Shown in pieces: positions 1 through 7,368 of a stretch of DNA of 26,730 nt (positions are counted from its first letter, which is position 1; each line of letters starts with the position of its first letter). This DNA is from a virus. The notes under the pieces are model-generated. The model was given only the letters and a program-made list of their open reading frames with translations, did not search any database and was not told where the DNA came from. A program made the translations under genes and the position numbers. The stretch covers positions 1 through 26,730 of IMG/VR virus record IMGVR_UViG_3300025308_000348; one strand, written 5' to 3'.

Positions 1-537
1 ATGGAAAAGAAAATTAAAAAGTTTTTAGAATTCAACGGCAGAAACATATTGTTTTTAAATGTTGATGGTACGTTCTGGGTTGCAATTAAACCCATTTGTG
101 ATGCTCTTGGGGTTGAATATACCCGTATTTTTAAAAATATAAAAGCAGATAAAACACTAAATCAACTATTGGCTAATCAGCCTATGGTTGGGGCAGATTT
201 AAGGGTAAGAAACATGGTTGCTCTCCCCGAAAAGTATGTTTATGGGTGGCTATTCAGCATAAACAGTGACTCAGACGCGTTGCAAACTTACAAATTAAAG
301 TGTTACGATTTATTATATGATTACTTCCAAGGCGCAGTAACAAAGCGTTCTAACGAATTAACAGAAAAAACATGGGCGGTTCGTCAGGCACAAACCATTC
401 GCGAAAAATTAAAATCAGAAAACGAAGATTATAAACAATTGTGCGAGCTCGAAGGTAAGGTTTTAAAACATTGCCGAAACCTGAAACAAATAGACAAAGA
501 GCTTGTCGATTCGCAGTTAAGCTTATTTATGAACTAA
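1..537 (+). CDS. Phage antirepressor, P22_AR N-terminal type
   Basis: 178 residues. The first ~110 residues resemble the P22 antirepressor N-terminal domain: an LNVDGTFWVAIKPICDALGV stretch (about 19-38), an internal PEKYVYGWLF segment (about 76-85), and a predicted helical, charged C-terminal half. In the P22 family such proteins bind and inactivate lysogeny repressors or act as KilA-N/BRO-like regulators. It is the first gene of the window and the ATG is at base 1, so a more upstream start cannot be excluded. It is followed after 28 bp by a LuxR-type regulator, which fits an early regulatory operon. The family call rests on motif resemblance; the target repressor is not in the window. Confidence 0.8.
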   Translation: MEKKIKKFLEFNGRNILFLNVDGTFWVAIKPICDALGVEYTRIFKNIKADKTLNQLLANQPMVGADLRVRNMVALPEKYVYGWLFSINSDSDALQTYKLKCYDLLYDYFQGAVTKRSNELTEKTWAVRQAQTIREKLKSENEDYKQLCELEGKVLKHCRNLKQIDKELVDSQLSLFMN

Positions 538-541
538 CCGG

Positions 542-559
542 TTCTAACCAAACACCACC
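542..559 (+). promoter_or_regulatory. A/C-rich translation leader, copy 1
   Basis: TTCTAACCAAACACCACC ends 6 nt before the ATG at 566. The identical 18-mer occurs at 4561-4578 and shorter versions precede three other genes. There is no Shine-Dalgarno sequence, so this leader probably replaces it. Confidence 0.6.
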
Positions 560-565
560 TTTATT

Positions 566-1171
566 ATGATAACACAACACCACAATATTGCTCCTGATCT
601 TGGCGGCTTGGGAGCCCAAATCCCCGGGGGAATCGTCGATAAAAATGCAGAGATATTTGCATTAACCGACGGTTCCATTTGGGGAACACACAACGGTAAA
701 GTTACTCCACTGGCTAAAATGAAACCTTTTGTATTGCTCCGCTTAACCAGAACATTCAGGTTCGAAATGGAAGCACAAAATATGTTGCGCGAATACTTTA
801 AATGTGCAACGTATAAAGCCGAAATTCAGCAATGGATTAAATGCAACTTCGGCGGTTTCGACGTGGAGCCAGATTTTGAATCAGGTAAATCGCCTGTTCG
901 TGAGTATTGGAATTGTGGCCGACGTGGAAATTGTATTTGCGAAGGTGTTGTTTGTAAACCTACCTGTATTACAGCAAACAAACTTACGCGCACCGAAGCC
1001 GAAGTAATTAAGTGGATTGCAGAAGGTTTGATTGCCAAAGAAATTGCGAATAAAATGAACATTACCGTAGATACCGCTCACACGCACGAGCGTAATATTC
1101 GTAACAAACTAAAAGTAAACTTCAGGGCTGAGATTTCAAAATTCGCTTATAAAAATCATATCACTTTTTAA
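566..1171 (+). CDS. LuxR-type helix-turn-helix protein with a cysteine cluster
   Basis: 201 residues. The C-terminal ~60 residues are a clear GerE/LuxR-type HTH: LTRTEAEVIKWIAEGLIAKE followed by IANKMNITVDTAHTHERNIR and a NKLKV segment, the usual scissor-like DNA-binding layout. Just before it (about 116-133) lies a dense cysteine cluster, CGRRGNCICEGVVCKPTC, with five cysteines in 18 residues, which could bind zinc or a metal cluster. The N-terminal half (about 30-90) has no family I can name. It has neither a receiver nor an autoinducer domain. Its place next to the antirepressor suggests a phage transcription regulator. DNA binding is well supported; the signal it senses is unknown. Confidence 0.75.
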   Translation: MITQHHNIAPDLGGLGAQIPGGIVDKNAEIFALTDGSIWGTHNGKVTPLAKMKPFVLLRLTRTFRFEMEAQNMLREYFKCATYKAEIQQWIKCNFGGFDVEPDFESGKSPVREYWNCGRRGNCICEGVVCKPTCITANKLTRTEAEVIKWIAEGLIAKEIANKMNITVDTAHTHERNIRNKLKVNFRAEISKFAYKNHITF

Positions 1172-1175
1172 TAAC

Positions 1176-1185
1176 AACCAAACAC
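1176..1185 (+). promoter_or_regulatory. A/C-rich translation leader, copy 2 (short)
   Basis: AACCAAACAC lies 1 nt before the ATG at 1187 and is a shortened form of the leader at 542-559 and 4561-4578. Confidence 0.45.
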
Positions 1186-1186
1186 A

Positions 1187-1594
1187 ATGGGAAACGAAGC
1201 AAATACACCTAAGCCAAAACAACATATTCCACGCAGTTTTAGAAGAAATGTTGATAGAGCAGATGCAAAACTAAAGGAATTTGTATCGAAGTTTTTTGAA
1301 AAATTTAAGTACAACGAAGAAGAACATGATTGGAGCATAAAAACAGGATGGGAATTCGAGTGGTACGATAATCAATGGAAACTTTATTGTGCTAAAAAAC
1401 GATTTTTCCAATTTAGAGATTATTTTAAGCTAAGTGCTTACACGTTAAGAATTCAGTGTATTCTCCAATCAAAATACCAGGGCAAAGCATCGATTCAAAC
1501 TATTCAATATTATATTAAAAAATACAGAAACACAGACGCACAGGGTTTAGCTGCTAAAATTATTGCCGATAACAAATTTGAAATCATAAATTAA
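1187..1594 (+). CDS. Hypothetical phage protein
   Basis: 135 residues, basic and rich in aromatic residues (WSIKTGWEFEWYDNQWKLY in the middle). I do not recognise the family. There is no signal peptide, membrane segment or obvious metal site. The C-terminal part (about 85-130) looks helical, with QTIQYYIKKYRNTDAQGLAAKI. It is preceded by the A/C-rich leader and sits 15 bp after the LuxR-type gene and 13 bp before the DUF4406 gene, so it is probably co-transcribed with them in the early operon. Confidence 0.65.
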   Translation: MGNEANTPKPKQHIPRSFRRNVDRADAKLKEFVSKFFEKFKYNEEEHDWSIKTGWEFEWYDNQWKLYCAKKRFFQFRDYFKLSAYTLRIQCILQSKYQGKASIQTIQYYIKKYRNTDAQGLAAKIIADNKFEIIN

Positions 1595-1607
1595 ACCAAA
1601 CACTACC
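1593..1607 (+). promoter_or_regulatory. A/C-rich translation leader, copy 3
   Basis: AAACCAAACACTACC abuts the ATG at 1608 and overlaps the stop codon of the previous gene. It differs from the 4561 copy by a single base in its CACCACC portion. Confidence 0.5.
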
Positions 1608-2069
1608 ATGAAAAGAAAAACCATTTACCTAAGTATCCCTATTACAGGAATTGAAAATTCAATAGAAAGTCGCGAAAAAGCTGCTTTAACACAGGCTAAT
1701 TACGAGCGGCAGGGATTCATCGTGAATAATCCGCATGTTATTGCCGACGAGCTTACCGAAATTTTAAACCGAATACCTATTGAAGCCGAGAAAATGGCTG
1801 CCGATATCGATTACCTTGCACAATCCGATTTAATGGTATTGTTCCCCGGGTGGCAACAATCAGTAAACTGCCGACTCGAAATTGCCTTCGCATCTATTTA
1901 TAATATCCCTATTTGGGAAGCTGGAACAGATCATCGAATTAATTTTAAAATTAAACTTGAGCCCAATATTATACACACATGTAAAGACTCATGGATATTT
2001 AATCCAATGCACTCCGATGGCAACGATCCCGAGATTAATATTATGGAAAAAGAACTTAAAACTGCTTAA
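1608..2069 (+). CDS. DUF4406 nucleoside deoxyribosyltransferase-like protein
   Basis: 153 residues. The start KTIYLSIPITGIENSIESR matches the DUF4406 opening (a YxxxPxTG-like substrate loop), and MAADIDYLAQSDLMVLFPGW with SVNCRLEIAFASIYNIPIW matches the later part, where an acidic residue and ExAxA helix form the active site in the related nucleoside 2-deoxyribosyltransferases. Such phage proteins are thought to act on nucleosides or nucleotides; the substrate is not known. The DUF4406 core ends near residue 110, and a ~40-residue tail follows. The next gene starts 2 bp after its stop. Family is fairly certain, reaction inferred. Confidence 0.8.
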   Translation: MKRKTIYLSIPITGIENSIESREKAALTQANYERQGFIVNNPHVIADELTEILNRIPIEAEKMAADIDYLAQSDLMVLFPGWQQSVNCRLEIAFASIYNIPIWEAGTDHRINFKIKLEPNIIHTCKDSWIFNPMHSDGNDPEINIMEKELKTA

Positions 2070-2071
2070 CC

Positions 2072-2350
2072 ATGACCGACAGATTTACAAAAACAATAGT
2101 TATTGTTTGCCTTACATCTATACTGTTTATGTTTTTCTACTGGATGGGTTACGAAACAGGAATAAACGACAGTATTGAAATTAGCAACAATGTAATAGAT
2201 GCAGCTTCAGAACCTTATAAAAACAACGCCAATGATACCAGTAAATTTAACCAAACCCGAATTGAGAGCTTCAAAAAGCCAGCTTCTGACACAGTATTGC
2301 CGGCTCGTTTTAGAACAGAAAAAAGCGTACTTCAGAGCTCGCAAAATTAG
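2072..2350 (+). CDS. Small single-span membrane protein
   Basis: 92 residues. A short basic N-terminus (MTDRFTK) is followed by one hydrophobic span (about 8-28, TIVIVCLTSILFMFFYWMGY), then a polar, Asn-rich tail with no recognised motif. This is the shape of a small inner-membrane protein with the tail outside, as in spanin- or holin-accessory-type genes, but no other lysis gene is nearby and the role is unknown. Its last ~50 codons overlap the next reading frame (2199-2447). A single +1 shift at the A-run 2319-2324 would join this membrane span to the coiled-coil end encoded in the other frame. Confidence 0.6.
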   Translation: MTDRFTKTIVIVCLTSILFMFFYWMGYETGINDSIEISNNVIDAASEPYKNNANDTSKFNQTRIESFKKPASDTVLPARFRTEKSVLQSSQN

Positions 2351-2447
2351 AAGAGTAAAACAACTCGAAAAAGAGATATCTGAAATAGCAGACGATATCG
2401 ACTTAATCGACGAAGAACTAAGTAAAATTATTGAATCAAACATTTAG
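2199..2447 (+). CDS. Overlapping reading frame with coiled-coil C-terminus
   Basis: 82 residues from the only ATG that opens this frame; two stop codons lie directly upstream at 2193-2198. The last ~45 residues are strongly helical and charged (KIRRVKQLEKEISEIADDID then LIDEELSKII), a credible coiled coil. The first ~35 residues lie inside the membrane-protein gene in another frame and look less convincing. It ends 4 bp before the DUF5131 ATG at 2452, the spacing expected of a real upstream gene. It may be an out-of-frame overlapping gene, or the C-terminal half of the 2072 gene reached by frameshift or separated by a one-base sequence error. Confidence 0.45.
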   Translation: MQLQNLIKTTPMIPVNLTKPELRASKSQLLTQYCRLVLEQKKAYFRARKIRRVKQLEKEISEIADDIDLIDEELSKIIESNI

Positions 2448-2451
2448 TATT

Positions 2452-3390
2452 ATGACAAAAATAGAGTGGACAAACGAAACATGGAACCCGATAATAGGTT
2501 GCTCAAAAATATCGGAAGGATGCAAAAACTGTTATGCCGAAAAGATGGCAAACAGGTTGGCTTATATGGCAATTAAACAATCGAATTCTGATTTTTTAAA
2601 CATAAACGGAATCGGTGCTTATACGCTGGTTACCCTTGATGGAAAATGGAACGGCAAAACAAAGCTTGTTCCATCCGCATTTAAAAAACCACTTGAATGG
2701 AAAAAACCACGAATGATTTTTATTTGTTCCATGGGCGATTTGTTTCATGAATATGTGCCATTTGAATGGATTGATGCTGTTTTTGCCATAACTCAAAAAT
2801 GCATGCACCACACTTTTCAGGTATTAACCAAGCGACCTGAACGAATGCTCGAGTACTTTAAAAGTCGCGGTATTACAAATCCATATTTAAATGTTTGGTT
2901 AGGTGTTACCACCGAAAACAAGGAAGAAGCAAATAAACGTATTCCGGTGTTGCTAAATATTCCTGCAGCAATTCGTTTTGTTTCTGTTGAACCCATGCTT
3001 AGCAATATTCAATTATCGGGATATACAGACGAAGGTTACGAAAACTTATTAACTGGCGATGTATTTTGCGAAGGAATGAATGAACCTACAAAAAGGAATA
3101 AAATAGACTGGGTTATTTGTGGCGGCGAAAGTGGAACTAATGCACGGCCAATGCATCCTGATTGGGTTGAATCTCTTCAAAATCAATGTAAAGAAACAAA
3201 CACCCCTTTCTTTTTTAAATCGTGGGGCGAATGGGCTCACATTCATGTACTATTATGTAATGCAAAAGGAATAAAAGGTAAAAAATGGTACAACATAGAC
3301 CCTGAAACAGCTTTGTGTAAAATAGGAAAAAGTAAAACCGGAAACCTTATTGATGGTAAAGAATACAAACAATTTCCAACGGTTAAATAA
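2452..3390 (+). CDS. DUF5131 / phage Gp37-Gp68 family protein
   Basis: 312 residues from ATG 2452, chosen over an in-frame ATG at 2431 because MTKIEWTNETWNPIIGCSKI is the typical family opening. The three-cysteine motif CSKISEGCKNCYAE (about 18-31) is intact, followed by the conserved PLEWKKPRMIFICSMGDLFH and VLTKRPERM blocks and, late in the protein, VICGGESGTNARPMHPDWV and FFFKSWGEW. The three cysteines resemble an iron-sulfur binding set of the radical-SAM type, and the family is often found with the 'three-Cys-motif partner' TcmP, which is not seen here. Molecular function is unproven. Confidence 0.9.
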   Translation: MTKIEWTNETWNPIIGCSKISEGCKNCYAEKMANRLAYMAIKQSNSDFLNINGIGAYTLVTLDGKWNGKTKLVPSAFKKPLEWKKPRMIFICSMGDLFHEYVPFEWIDAVFAITQKCMHHTFQVLTKRPERMLEYFKSRGITNPYLNVWLGVTTENKEEANKRIPVLLNIPAAIRFVSVEPMLSNIQLSGYTDEGYENLLTGDVFCEGMNEPTKRNKIDWVICGGESGTNARPMHPDWVESLQNQCKETNTPFFFKSWGEWAHIHVLLCNAKGIKGKKWYNIDPETALCKIGKSKTGNLIDGKEYKQFPTVK

Positions 3391-3391
3391 T

Positions 3392-3637
3392 ATGAGCTAC
3401 GAACTTTTAAAACATGTAACCGACATCGATGTAATTGTTACAATTAATGGAAAGCATCATCATGTTCAACCAAAACCAGGTGTCGAAAAAGACGACATGA
3501 TGAATAAGATGGTTGCTTTAAGATTGCTTCTCGACTCTCATTTTATAAATATCATTTCAGAAGAAGAACTGATCAAATTTGTAAACTCAGGAATCAAAAA
3601 AAGCCGAAAACGCAAAACAACAAAATTAAAACGATGA
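3392..3637 (+). CDS. Hypothetical small basic protein
   Basis: 81 residues from ATG 3392 (MSYELLKHVTDIDVIVTING), which sits 1 nt after the DUF5131 stop; an in-frame ATG at 3350 lies inside DUF5131 and is less likely. The N-terminal ~30 residues look like a beta-hairpin with an HHH run, the middle is helical, and the tail is strongly basic (KKSRKRKTTKLKR), suggesting nucleic-acid contact. No family recognised. The stop overlaps the next ATG (ATGA), so it is translationally coupled to the HNH-like gene. Confidence 0.7.
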   Translation: MSYELLKHVTDIDVIVTINGKHHHVQPKPGVEKDDMMNKMVALRLLLDSHFINIISEEELIKFVNSGIKKSRKRKTTKLKR

Positions 3638-4533
3638 AATCCAGAGCAGCAAAACAACCATTACATCCCGACGAAATAGTTTTTTTAAAAGACAACTTCT
3701 TTAAACTTACAAATGCCCAGCTGTGCGATCACATAAATAATTACCGATCAGTAAAAAACCAATATACCGTTTCTGGATTACGCCACAAATGCCAAGGGTT
3801 AGGTTTGTCTCGAGGAGTTCAAATTCGATGGAGCGAAAAAGATATTATAAAACTTAAAGCCTGGTATAAAATTCTTGGCGATAAGCAAATAGCCGAATTA
3901 CTAAACAATGTTGGCACATCAGGCGGAATAAGAAATGGAGTGAAAATTAAACGATCGTTTACCCGAAAACATATCGATAAAAAAAGAAGGCTTTTAGGAT
4001 TAACAAGAACCGACGAACAAATAAAAAACATAGTTGCAGATAATAAACTTTGTGGCGAATCGAAAAGCTTTACAAAACAAAACAACTTCTGGACTATGGG
4101 AACAAAACCCATATCAAAAGAAAACGATACACGAATATGGAAAGGTCGAAGATATATAAAAATTGATGGCTGGTTTATTCCTTATACCCGATGGTTTTAT
4201 TCAAATTTTATTGGGAAAATTAACAATGGGTTTATCGTTTTTCATACCGATATGGACACCCTAAACGACGAGATAGACAACCTTGAAGTTCGAAAAAGCA
4301 AAAGACTTAGCTCTGATGATTACAAACGTGCCTTAAAATTAATTGAAATCAGGTTAATAAAAGCTCAATCTCGTACATCCCGTTCATGGGACACATTGTC
4401 TAAAGTACAAAAAAGCAATATAATGAAAGATATTTCCAGACTAACTAACATTAAAGAAGAATTAATTAAGCGATTAAACAGTCATGCGATTAAAGAAGAA
4501 AGCAAATATTATGAACCAATAGAAGCATTTTAA
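3634..4533 (+). CDS. HNH-like protein with degenerate nuclease motif
   Basis: 299 residues. The N-terminal ~130 residues contain two helical HTH-like segments (NAQLCDHINN and SEKDIIKLKAWYKILGDKQI), each reminiscent of the DNA-binding part of phage HNH proteins. The middle region WKGRRYIKIDGWFIPYTRWF followed by GFIVFHTDMDTLNDEIDNLE matches the HNH_3 pattern in which a His-Asp-Asn core is followed by NxxxNLE. Here the expected second His-x-Asp-Gly-Asn is HTDMDTLND, so the Asn residues are partly replaced and catalysis is doubtful. The C-terminal third is helical. It starts by a 4-bp overlap with the upstream gene. Homing-endonuclease-like or a domesticated DNA-binding protein. Confidence 0.6.
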   Translation: MKSRAAKQPLHPDEIVFLKDNFFKLTNAQLCDHINNYRSVKNQYTVSGLRHKCQGLGLSRGVQIRWSEKDIIKLKAWYKILGDKQIAELLNNVGTSGGIRNGVKIKRSFTRKHIDKKRRLLGLTRTDEQIKNIVADNKLCGESKSFTKQNNFWTMGTKPISKENDTRIWKGRRYIKIDGWFIPYTRWFYSNFIGKINNGFIVFHTDMDTLNDEIDNLEVRKSKRLSSDDYKRALKLIEIRLIKAQSRTSRSWDTLSKVQKSNIMKDISRLTNIKEELIKRLNSHAIKEESKYYEPIEAF

Positions 4534-4534
4534 A

Positions 4535-4554
4535 CTATGGCCTATTGACCATAG
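4535..4554 (+). terminator. Short stem-loop after the HNH-like gene
   Basis: CTATGG (4535-4540) pairs with CCATAG (4549-4554) around an 8-nt loop, directly after the stop at 4531-4533 and followed by ATAATTTT. The stem is only 6 bp, so this is a weak terminator or an RNA-processing hairpin. Confidence 0.35.
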
Positions 4555-4560
4555 ATAATT

Positions 4561-4578
4561 TTCTAACCAAACACCACC
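4561..4578 (+). promoter_or_regulatory. A/C-rich translation leader, copy 4
   Basis: The 18-mer is identical to 542-559 and ends 4 nt before the ATG at 4583. Confidence 0.6.
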
Positions 4579-4582
4579 ATAA

Positions 4583-4984
4583 ATGAAAAAATGTTTAACT
4601 CACGGATGTAAAAACGAAGCTATAGCTGGCAATTATTGCTTCACGTGTATATCAAAAAAATACAGGGAACGGCATCCGGTTCGGTCGGCATACTTAAATC
4701 TGAAAAACAATGCCAAACGAAGAAACAAATCGTTCACGCTTACATTCGAACAGTTTGAATCGATGTGCGCCGAAACAGATTACATCAGAAAAAAGGGGCA
4801 TAAAAAAAGATCGTACACCATCGATCGCATCGACGAGCAGGGCGGATATTCAATTGACAATATCCAGATATTAACAAACTCTAAAAATGTAAAAAAGTTT
4901 TTGGATTATCGTTACAATGGTGGCAAAATGGAATTTAAGACTGTAACCTTAAAGCCTGCAGTAATCGACAATTGTCCATTTTAA
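4583..4984 (+). CDS. Zinc-finger HNH-like endonuclease
   Basis: 133 residues. It starts with a small zinc-knuckle, CLTHGCKNEAIAGNYCFTC (about 4-22), with four well-spaced cysteines. Further on, SYTIDRIDEQGGYSIDNIQI (about 79-98) followed by LTNSKNVKKF is the pattern of small phage HNH-type proteins in which a DRID replaces the usual DHI and the final NIQ replaces NL. It is half the length of the preceding HNH-like gene and not obviously its duplicate. Function is probably nicking or cutting DNA, for homing or for packaging; this is inference. The start is set by the A/C-rich leader. Confidence 0.65.
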   Translation: MKKCLTHGCKNEAIAGNYCFTCISKKYRERHPVRSAYLNLKNNAKRRNKSFTLTFEQFESMCAETDYIRKKGHKKRSYTIDRIDEQGGYSIDNIQILTNSKNVKKFLDYRYNGGKMEFKTVTLKPAVIDNCPF

Positions 4985-5004
4985 TTAATACTAATTACTA
5001 AAAA

Positions 5005-5484
5005 ATGAAACAAACTTGGGATAATTTATTTGTGGATCTCGACACGTTTGCCACATCAATGAAAGAGTTTTTTGCTATTGTTCCGCGATCACCTGCGTTC
5101 GCTTCAGAAATTAAGAAGCTCGAGAAACAATGGCGAAGCATTCAAAAAAATGTGAATAAGTTCGAAGCTGACTTTAATCCGGCAAAGCCTATAATTATAC
5201 AAATTCCAGACGAATTTAACGGACCAGATTTTGAAGAAGCCTGGCAAGCATGGAAAGATTATCTCGCAGAGCAGCACAATATTGTTATGCTCTCGCGCAT
5301 GGAGTCTCAATCACTTCAGTTACTCCTGGAACTTTCAGAACGCAATAAAACAGAAGCCATGTACATGCTTAAATACGCATCAGCTACAGGATATCCTAAG
5401 TTTTTTAAAGTAAATAAAACCACAGTTAATAATCAAAAACTAAATAGTGATGCAAAAACAACTGACCCGGATTTCGGCAAGTAA
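5005..5484 (+). CDS. DnaD/replisome-organiser-like protein (primosomal loader)
   Basis: 159 residues. The block PDFEEAWQAWKDYLAEQHNI followed by an LLLELSERNKTEAMYMLKYA helix and ATGYPKFFKV resembles the C-terminal 'W..WK.Y..E....' and 'A...I..SI..GW.GF' module seen in phage helicase-loader and DnaD-like proteins. It is directly upstream of, and overlaps by 35 bp, a DnaC-like ATPase gene, which supports a role in primosome assembly. The N-terminal ~70 residues are helical with a possible coiled coil. The ATG at 5005 follows an AT-rich leader with no Shine-Dalgarno. The assignment is by resemblance and context, not by a diagnostic residue. Confidence 0.5.
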   Translation: MKQTWDNLFVDLDTFATSMKEFFAIVPRSPAFASEIKKLEKQWRSIQKNVNKFEADFNPAKPIIIQIPDEFNGPDFEEAWQAWKDYLAEQHNIVMLSRMESQSLQLLLELSERNKTEAMYMLKYASATGYPKFFKVNKTTVNNQKLNSDAKTTDPDFGK

Positions 5485-6136
5485 TAAATCGGATGATATT
5501 ATTTCCAAAGAAACAGAAGAGATATTTGCTCTTAAACAGGATATATATCATAAAAGACTTTTTATAAAATGTACATACGACGAATTTTTAAGACTTGTTA
5601 CGCTAAAGGGTGAACGTATATTTCGCGAACAGGGGCAAAATAAAACATTCGATATCGATAATTACAATAATGATGTTTTAACAAACCTGTATTATTATGC
5701 TGTTGGCGATTCAAAATTCTCAGGCGATCTGCTTAAAGGATTATGGTTTTGGAGTGAAGAATTTGGCACAGGTAAAACAACCATAATGGACATTCTGCGC
5801 GAATTATTTAATGATTACAACAACAAAGTAACTCCATTAACAGAATCAAAAATTCTTCACGAAATAATAACTCGCGAATCGTGCGAATATTTTAGAAAAA
5901 GGGTTTTGTATTTCGATGATTTGGGGCGCGAAATAAAAGAAATTAACGACTTCGGAACAAAAATAAAACCTATTCCAATCATTATTCACTTACGCGAACA
6001 CGAAGGTTCGTGGACACATATTACAGCGCAACGTCCAATATTGCAATTTGAACCTGTATATGGATCAGTAACGATAAACCGCATGATTAAGATGTTTAAT
6101 GAAATCGAATTTAAAGGTAAAACACGCAGAAAATAA
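5450..6136 (+). CDS. DnaC-like AAA+ ATPase, helicase loader
   Basis: 228 residues from ATG 5450; the GTG at 5447 directly before it is an alternative start. The Walker A region reads WSEEFGTGKTT (about 100-110): the GTGKT core is present while the usual first glycine is replaced. Walker B is VLYFDDLGRE (about 152-161), the DDxGxE form typical of DnaC/IstB. A sensor-like segment ending in TINRMIKMFNEIEF closes the domain. Such ATPases load the replicative helicase on single-stranded origin DNA. The gene overlaps its upstream neighbour and its stop overlaps the next start (TAATG), so the three replication genes form one translational unit. Confidence 0.8.
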   Translation: MQKQLTRISASNKSDDIISKETEEIFALKQDIYHKRLFIKCTYDEFLRLVTLKGERIFREQGQNKTFDIDNYNNDVLTNLYYYAVGDSKFSGDLLKGLWFWSEEFGTGKTTIMDILRELFNDYNNKVTPLTESKILHEIITRESCEYFRKRVLYFDDLGREIKEINDFGTKIKPIPIIIHLREHEGSWTHITAQRPILQFEPVYGSVTINRMIKMFNEIEFKGKTRRK

Positions 6137-7368
6137 TGACACGCAAACTCTCAGACATAACTCACGACGACAGGATATTAATCAGTCTCGACCGGATTAA
6201 AAATATTACCGATGCTATTAACGACGAGTTCGATATTAAAATGAATGTTTTCGATAAATCAAAGAGTATAATCGTGCCAAAAAACGATAAATACAAAGAT
6301 GTTCCTATTACGATTGACGAAATATCTCTTCATTTACATTCGGCCGGAGTAAATCATTCCGATACTATACTCAGGAAGATACTGAAATCGCCTTATTATA
6401 CCAAAACATATAATCCTATTATGGATTATTTCAACAGCCTGAAATTCGAAGGTATATCGCACATCGATATCTTATGCGATCATATTAAAGCGCGCGACTT
6501 TGGCGATAAATCAAAAAATTATTATCAGAAACGATTTAACAAACTGTTTAAAAAGTGGCTTGTGGCTGTAGTTGCATGTGCTTTCGAAGTATATAAAAAC
6601 GAAGTGATATTCGGATTGGTACATCCCGACGAAGGCATTGGTAAAAGCTTCTTTTTCGAAATGCTTTCGGCTCCGTTTAAAGATTATTATATTATAATAA
6701 CAGATAAAAAAGAGCAAAAAATAAACATGACAGAAGAGTTTGTTAAAAATGTACTTATAAATTTCGACGAAATGTGCGGTATCGATAAACGAAACCCGGA
6801 AGCGTTTAAAAACCTGTTATCATCTTCAGAGTGTTTAGTAAAAGAACGTAGCGATCCATTTCCTGTAAAACGAAAACGAATAGCTTCAGGATGTTTTACA
6901 TCAAATAAAAACCCCGAAATGGGTGGATTCTTAACACCTGATATGGGCTATCGTAGATTTGGAGTTGTGGAGTTAGATAAAATCGACCATGATTATTCAA
7001 AGAAAGTAGATACAAATCAGTTATGGGCCGAAGCAGTAACCCTTTTTAATTCAAATTACGATTATCAGTTTGCCATTCCCGATTTCGAAGAGTTTAAAGA
7101 GTATAATTCGCGGTTTGTAATTGAAACTCCGGCAATGAAATTAATAAAACTATACTACGAAAAACCGATGGATGGCAACGAACATGAGTGGATGCAGCCA
7201 AAAGAAATAGCTCACGAGCTTATTAGTAGTAACCGTGTTAGGGGTGATTATGTAAATCGAATTTCGCCGGAATCAATTGGTTATGCATTAACCGCTTTAC
7301 ATTTTGATAAAATTTCGAAACGGATTGATGGCTTTCCGCGAAAAGTTTATCACGTGAAAAAATTATAA
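6136..7368 (+). CDS. VapE-like (PF05272-type) replicative ATPase/helicase
   Basis: 410 residues. YNPIMDYFNSLKFEG (about 95-109) is the typical lead-in of virulence-associated E / phage primase-helicase proteins. The P-loop is HPDEGIGKSFFFE (about 163-175) and Walker B is VLINFDEM (about 205-212), followed by the family-specific LSSSECLVKERSDPFPVKRK and SGCFTSNKNPE with DMGYRRFGVVEL, which corresponds to the arginine-finger region. The C-terminal ~60 residues look like a winged helix (EWMQPKEIAHEL). It probably unwinds phage DNA at the origin candidate that begins right after its stop. No primase domain is attached, so the host or another gene must supply primase. Confidence 0.85.
   Translation: MTRKLSDITHDDRILISLDRIKNITDAINDEFDIKMNVFDKSKSIIVPKNDKYKDVPITIDEISLHLHSAGVNHSDTILRKILKSPYYTKTYNPIMDYFNSLKFEGISHIDILCDHIKARDFGDKSKNYYQKRFNKLFKKWLVAVVACAFEVYKNEVIFGLVHPDEGIGKSFFFEMLSAPFKDYYIIITDKKEQKINMTEEFVKNVLINFDEMCGIDKRNPEAFKNLLSSSECLVKERSDPFPVKRKRIASGCFTSNKNPEMGGFLTPDMGYRRFGVVELDKIDHDYSKKVDTNQLWAEAVTLFNSNYDYQFAIPDFEEFKEYNSRFVIETPAMKLIKLYYEKPMDGNEHEWMQPKEIAHELISSNRVRGDYVNRISPESIGYALTALHFDKISKRIDGFPRKVYHVKKL

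Noticed and set aside
826-1087. Minus-strand reading frames opposite the LuxR gene
   Set aside because: Low-complexity, antisense to a clear coding gene with a recognised HTH; no start signals. The same holds for the other minus-strand frames in the window.
1882-2178. Plus-strand frame across the end of DUF4406
   Set aside because: It overlaps a recognised gene in another frame and its translation has no domain-like composition.
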